A stretch of DNA of 64,000 nucleotides from Syntrophomonas sp. (GTDB lineage Bacteria > Bacillota > Syntrophomonadia > Syntrophomonadales > Syntrophomonadaceae): NCBI GenBank assembly GCA_016841245.1, contig JAENZN010000018.1:1-64000 (forward strand), given 5' to 3'. The translations under genes were made by a program, and so were the position numbers. Positions within the stretch are counted from its first letter, which is position 1. Every line of letters begins with the position of its first letter. Shown here in pieces: positions 63,592-64,000 of this stretch. The notes beneath the pieces were generated by a model that did not search any database, was not told where the DNA came from, and worked only from the letters and a program-made list of their open reading frames with translations.

Positions 63592-64000
63592 TTATTCGTC
63601 ATGATCATCATCTTTGGGTCTGTGAATTATCGCCATTTTTTTTATCCGATATATAATATCTCGTGGAAAGCAGTAAATCACCTTAACCAGCATTTTAACC
63701 GCAGCTATAGTACCACCAGCGAGTTTTAGAAGAAATCCCGCACACATCCCAGATAGAACATGATAATAAATTATCCCCCCCATAAGCAGAGCTATTAGTA
63801 CATAGGACCGCATCTCACCCTGATTTATATACAACATGCCCATAAAAACTACCATGACCATAAGGACCCAGAATATTAGATCTAATATATACAGGTAAAA
63901 TTTGCTTACTCTTGCGTTTCTGATCAACAGTTGATAATAATGCAAAATTACTGCACTGCATAATCCCAGAATCATGGTGAACAAGAATGCTTTTAGCTGA
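63592..64000 (-). CDS. yabQ: spore cortex protein YabQ (5' end outside window)
   Basis: At least 136 residues; the frame is open to the right edge and reads QLKAFLFTMILGLCSAVILH, matching the conserved early part of YabQ, so the true start lies beyond the window. Four hydrophobic segments follow (about 6-24, 34-55, 62-80, 84-98 of the visible part), with a basic and acidic tail ending KDDDHDE. YabQ is a mother-cell membrane protein needed for spore cortex formation. Its partner yabP would be expected just outside the window. Confidence 0.88.
   Translation of the reverse strand, partial: QLKAFLFTMILGLCSAVILHYYQLLIRNARVSKFYLYILDLIFWVLMVMVVFMGMLYINQGEMRSYVLIALLMGGIIYYHVLSGMCAGFLLKLAGGTIAAVKMLVKVIYCFPRDIIYRIKKMAIIHRPKDDDHDE

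Overview
The window looks like part of the chromosome of a spore-forming, low-to-mid GC member of the Clostridia. A syntrophic Syntrophomonadales-like host is my best guess but is not proven. Reasons: spoIIE, yabQ and divIC genes; strong AGGAGG-type ribosome binding sites; many TTG and GTG starts; a class II lysS-greA-dusB-coaX-nad-pan-fol gene order; csaB, an LCP protein and a TagO-type initiator; and short GGGGTCAGGC-type palindromes.

Region 1 (about 0.1-27.8 kb, all minus strand) is a surface polysaccharide locus. From promoter-proximal to distal it runs: TagO-like initiator, LCP attachment enzyme, multi-SH3 amidase, Wzz-like chain-length protein, a GxxExxY gene embedded in an array of ~140-bp repeats, a 965-residue ligase/TPR protein, a membrane 4,6-dehydratase, a PglC-like phosphoglycosyl transferase, a dead SDR gene, a GT4, UDP-HexNAc dehydrogenase and epimerase, a hexapeptide acyltransferase, a GT2 and a Wzy polymerase. 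Then follows a graveyard of insertion sequences (IS3, IS21 and IS200/IS605 types, an ExeA-like transposition ATPase fragment, a dead acyltransferase-3 gene). Beyond it lie a GT4, a Wzx flippase, a serine-acetyltransferase-like enzyme and a YdcF-like protein. Genes either side of the IS zone (1.3-3.8 and 7.2-9.5 kb) are visibly AT-richer, which suggests exchange of the serotype-specific part.

Region 2 (28.2-35.7 kb, plus strand) is a divergent envelope operon: DUF4330 protein, a second Wzy_C-type ligase/polymerase, a TuaH-like glycosyltransferase, a UDP-sugar dehydrogenase, MurJ, and CsaB (pyruvylation of wall polymer for SLH/S-layer anchoring). A long, multiply interrupted rod-shaped inverted repeat lies between murJ and csaB and may be a structured RNA. 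A convergent GT4 and a small membrane protein (35.9-37.5 kb, minus) close the envelope region.

Region 3 (37.7-64 kb, all minus strand) is housekeeping: lysS, greA, a three-gene module of uncertain function (HTH protein, 'quinate 5-dehydrogenase'-type protein, unknown protein), dusB, coaX, bioY, nadC-nadB-nadA, panD-panC-panB, a DUF2520 Rossmann protein, folK-folB-folP, ndk, ftsH, tilS, spoIIE, a Ppx/GppA enzyme, a YabR-like S1 protein, divIC, a 53-residue HTH protein and yabQ (running off the right edge). Together these supply NAD, CoA, folate and biotin, and join growth, division and sporulation functions. spoIIE has a promoter-like sequence with the long -35/-10 spacing and Spo0A-box-like sequence typical of that gene.

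No rRNA, tRNA or CRISPR array was seen. The observations most worth following are the GxxExxY repeat array, the murJ-csaB structured element, the family of long palindromes at gene 3' ends (one of which encodes the C-terminus of DusB), and the spoIIE promoter.
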